NCBI RefSeq assembly: GCF_002288925.2
Contig: NW_022098022.1
Span: forward strand, 1,641,622-1,705,621
DNA from: Delphinapterus leucas
Lineage: Eukaryota > Chordata > Mammalia > Artiodactyla > Monodontidae
Length of the DNA stretch: 64,000 nt
Reading direction: 5' to 3'
The position numbers and the translations under genes were made by a program. The stretch's first letter is position 1; each line of letters opens with the position of its first letter. Below, in pieces: positions 60,374 to 64,000 of this stretch. The notes under the pieces are model-generated. The model did not search any database. It had not been told where the DNA came from and worked only from the letters and a program-made list of their open reading frames with translations.

Positions 60374-62641
60374 TAAAGTGTATAGTGATAACTCAAAGAA
60401 TTCTTAGTCTCTTATCCTGAAAATGCCATTGCCCTGAGTGGGGCTCGTCCATGTATTTCCACGTCCTGATTGAATGTATCGCCCTTTCCTTTCGATTACT
60501 AAAATACGAAAAATCCCCTGCTAAAGTCTTCCAGAGCCAAATTAAAGGCTACAGTGCCAGTTGCTAAGCAAGTTCTCGGTATGCGGAGAGTAAATTTAAA
60601 CAGCACAGTATGGACAGGACAGATGAAAGGTGCAACGCTGCCGCAGGCCGTCTTAATCCACTTTTTCCTTTGATTTACACACTTGAGTCAGAAAGTAGAA
60701 GACGGAACGGCTGGGAAACTCCTGGTTCTAATGTCACCCACTTACAAAGCCCACACAACCAAAATGCCTGCAGAAATCTTTATGGGTACTACCCCAAACT
60801 GGTGACTAGAATTTGGATTCCCGTCATTTCATTCACTGAGGTGGTTGGGATAAGATCCAGGAGTTTCTGCTGGGCGGCCTCGATTATTTTGTGAACATAA
60901 CTGCTCTCCCTGTGGCCTCCGACAGCCCACTCAGTTGACGGGCAGGTGCCCTGTCTGTTAAACTTATGAGTCTATCATATTACCTGACATCGGTGTTGGA
61001 TACACGGTAGGGATTTGATATGTTCATAACACTAAACCACACCGTTGTTGGGCTTGCAAAGTACATCGCCATGCATGAGTCTTGGTTAATTTTTAATATC
61101 TTGGTGGACAATTCCCCTAGTGCGTAAGACACAATGAAATAAGATGAGAAAATCTGATATGAATTATAAGGAGTCTTATACATCTCGGATGGAGAAATGA
61201 AGCATATTGGTAGGATCTAGAAGGGAGCCCAAGGAGAGCGTGGAAAAGAAAACAAAACTTTAGCATAAGAGACGCAAGAACGCATAGAAAGAATACGTGT
61301 AGCATTGTCATCCTGAGCTAACCAAGCTTCTGGGTAGTTAGGCTGAGAGCATCCATTAAAAAAATGCCAATAACAAAAAAACTAAACCACCTATTTCCTT
61401 TTCTTGAGACATAAGAAAGAGAATCAGGACATGAGAGTGCATCAGAAAAAAGAACATATGAAATATTTTATAATAGAATTCCAGATTCCGACACAGCATT
61501 TAACTAAGCAACGGAGAGGGTTCTCCATGGCCACGTCCTCCCATCCGCCCCCTCCCCCTGTGCGCTGGCTTATTCCTAATTGAGGATGGAGGTACCGCCC
61601 TCTCGGATGGAGCCACCATCGCCCCACAGAGCTGCGTGAGGATGGCGGCTGTGGCCGTGATGTTCCAGTTTCATTCTGTCACAGATCATCTTTAGAAGCC
61701 AGGCACGTCAGTCCTCTGAACTGATGAGGTAAGCAGTGATTAAGGCTAAGTGGATCTTGTTAATTCAGCAACGCTTTAAAATAACTGAACATGAATAAAT
61801 GGCAAATTATAATCAAAGTCCTTTGGGACTACATCTGAAAGCTCCATAATGCCACAGTAGTTCATCATGACTAATACTATTACAGTTAATATTAAATGAT
61901 AAAATAATGACTGGCTTCGTATTCTGAATTTTCATGCTAGGGAAGTGATTCCCTGGCATCTGACACTGGAGTTAGGGGTGGGGACAAAGGACGTGGAAAA
62001 TGGAAGCAATCACTTGATAGCACAGTTTTTTTAAACTCAGCGTTTCCCTGTCGAATTGCTTTGTTGGCCTATTCAGGAGTTGGACCAGGATGTTCTCCAT
62101 TATGCTATGATGTTTAAAAAGAACACAGACAACGCTAAGAGTCTCCTGAAGTGAATTCTAAGGTTTTAATACCCAAAGCGTGCAGGAGGCAATAACATGT
62201 TTGCTTTAAGAGCCTCTGAGATGTAAGGAGTGACCTTTGTGTTTCCAAGAAGGCCTGATAATTGAATGTAGACGCGGCATGTTGGAAAATAAGGTACTTG
62301 TAAGGCAGGAACCGTACTCAACCAGTCCCTGTAATTGAGGGGCACAGTTTAGCTAAGACTGTGAGCCCTGCCTCAAAGAACCTCAATAATCATAGCACTT
62401 TCCATGGCGAGGGCAGTGCGATTCCTAAAGCAGGTCGCTCAGAACGGGAGTAAATAAACACACTGCAGCCGAAGCCGGGGGTGTTCCCACGACACGACTC
62501 CCGGAAAATGGGTGGCAACATCAAATTCCCGAACATGGAATTCAGATTTGTGAGAGTATTTTTAGCCTATTTTAGAGGCTGACCGAAATCCAGCAAACAG
62601 CTGGCAGAAGAGCACAGAATAAAAAACTAAAGTAAAAGAAC
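60374..62641. other. Unique sequence before a minisatellite
   Basis: No gene recognised. The piece 61530-61660 is GC-richer ('gtgaggatggcggctgtggc') but shows no exon structure I can support. Confidence 0.45.
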
Positions 62642-62815
62642 AACAAATGCACACATGGAGCTGAGTGGAGACGGGCGAAGCGGGTGGTGAACAAATGCAC
62701 ACGTGAAGCTGAGTGGAGACGGGCGAGGCGGGCGGTGAACAAATGCACACGTGAAGCTGAGTGGAGATGGGCGAGGCGGGCGGTGAACAAATGCACACGT
62801 GAAGCTGAGTGGAGA
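62642..62815 (+). repeat. 48-bp minisatellite, 3.6 units, cut at the duplication junction
   Basis: Units start at 62642, 62690, 62738 and 62786 with 'aacaaatgcacac'. Units 2 and 3 differ at one base. Unit 1 differs from unit 2 at about four. Unit 4 stops after 30 of 48 bases, exactly where copy B of the direct repeat begins. The units are GC-rich in their second half. Because 48 is divisible by 3, the minus strand shows a 16-residue repeat in all frames; this follows from the unit length and is not evidence of a protein. Confidence 0.95.
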
Positions 62816-64000
62816 AAATTTCCAACATTGTGTTGTAGTGTGGGCATATGATTTACTATCTATACCTAGACACTTTTAAGAGCGCAAAGGGGTATTAGTG
62901 TCACCTGTACCAGGGCAACAGACATCCTGTCCTGGGCTCAACAATTATGTATGGTTACCGTAATTACCTGACCTTAGATGGCAGGGGAGAGTGTGCCTTT
63001 TGCTACTGTCTCCCATGCTTAATCAAAGTGGACTTTACTTATGGTAAAATCCAAGTACAGACTAAGGTATCTTTATTTCTCACCTTGTCTACTCCAGTAG
63101 TGTATATTCTGCTTCACCTGCAGACCATTCTTCAGAGATTATTTTAATCACAGGTCACAGCAACATGCCTTTGCTCTCCGTAATCCCCCTTGCGTTTACA
63201 CAGCTCACACCTTTGACTTTGTTTATGGTCAAATTCACCTCTTCAGAGAGCCCACGTCAAATCATTCTATCTATCTCTCACTTCCTCTCCTGCTTTGTTT
63301 TTCTACATAGCGCTTTTTCACTTCTGATGTAACTATGTGTATTTGTTTATTTTCTGTCTTCTAAACAGGCCACAAACTCCATCAAGGGAGGGACTTCTTT
63401 TTCTACTTTATGACTCATTTAAATAAGTTCTGGCACACAGCAGGCATCCACTTCCTATTTATTGGGTGAATATATAAATAAATGAATATGTCTAAGGGTA
63501 CAGATATTACGTTAAATCTCAGAGGGTAAAATTCAGAAACAAAATCTAGCATTAAAATCTCTTCCTCATTCAATCTTTCACCCTCTCCATGGGAACAAGG
63601 TGAGAAAAAGATCAAACAAGGAGCTAAAGCGTTAAGCCAGTATGTGCTAAAAGGACTGAAGGCGAGAGAGGAGAGAGTGTACTGTTTATCTTATTTTAAC
63701 GTAAAGCTTTAAAGAATCTGAGATTGTCCTCACTGAATGCATTGTTCCTTGTAAAGACTAGAAATTCCTGCTTTTCAACCCTGATTAAAAGATGGGCGTT
63801 CTGCCATGCCCCAAAGATCGCCGGATTAGTTCTATGTTGGCTAATGGAAGGCAAGGTGGTCCATAAGCAAGGGCCTGCTTTGGAAGACTCCCTGCCTCTG
63901 GCTCCCAGTAGATGGGTGCTGGGAAATGCTGGCAGTAGTACCCCAGCTGATCTCAGCTGCCCCGAAGTCGCCCAGTGAGGAAGGCTGATCTCTAAGCAGT
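62816..64000 (+). repeat. Direct repeat, copy B (runs off the window)
   Basis: It is identical to 29841-31025 as far as I can compare, at an offset of 32,975 bp. It joins the minisatellite in mid-unit on its left without shared bases that would mark homologous recombination. It contains a second copy of the L2 3' end at 63195-63485. All small frames in it repeat those of copy A exactly. Confidence 0.97.
63195..63485 (+). mobile_element. L2 LINE 3' end, duplicated copy
   Basis: The same L2 3' end as at 30220-30510, carried along by the duplication and not an independent insertion. Confidence 0.65.

Noticed and set aside
62642..62815. CRISPR array or repetitive protein gene
   Set aside because: The 48-bp units abut without spacers and the host is a mammal. 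The repeated peptide reflects a unit length divisible by three.

Overview
The window is nuclear DNA from a mammal, and almost certainly from a cetacean. Three copies of a tRNA-headed SINE (about 7836-8062, 10460-10671 and 42841-43058) show the CHR-type head, the body and the near-consensus sequence typical of whales and dolphins. A related longer-tailed form sits at 58410-58617. The young L1 3' ends at about 6806-7227 and 46819-47034 have the cetartiodactyl 3' UTR. I place the species only as a cetacean, probably a toothed whale.

I find no protein-coding gene, no convincing exon and no structural RNA gene. Every open frame is short (the longest is 179 codons) and none resembles a known family. 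Many lie inside SINEs, LTRs or LINEs. The window reads as an AT-rich intergenic or deep-intronic stretch: unique sequence carrying old L2 and MIR fragments, several L1 pieces, a few LTRs, one MER20-like DNA transposon, and younger CHR SINEs with intact target-site duplications.

Layout. 1-290: end of an LTR cut by the window edge. 290-5,340: mostly unique. 5,350-8,080: purine-rich tract, L2 and MIR remnants, a truncated L1, and a SINE with an internal duplication. 9,430-11,455: a long L2 copy split by a SINE. 13,040-18,545: MER20, L2, an LTR, L2 and MIR. 18,545-24,785: largely unique apart from a CpG-dense patch near 23,530. 24,785-26,350: antisense L2 and MIR. 28,525-29,840: antisense L1 carrying a palindromic microsatellite. 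38,140-42,560: a cluster of L2 fragments with an MLT1-like LTR and a run of 18 G. 45,345-47,810: L2, two L1 3' ends and a MIR. 53,640-54,870: old antisense L1. 60,322-60,373: a Z-DNA-type repeat. 62,642-62,815: a 48-bp minisatellite.

The most notable structure is a perfect direct repeat. Positions 29,841-31,025 reappear at 62,816-64,000 with no difference that I can find, and the match runs off the window edge. The spacing is 32,975 bp. This is what one complete unit of a tandem duplication (29,841-62,815) plus the first 1,185 bp of the next would look like. The right junction cuts a minisatellite in mid-unit, and the left boundary lies exactly at the broken end of an L1. It is either a very recent segmental duplication or an assembly error. 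I saw no previously undescribed functional system.
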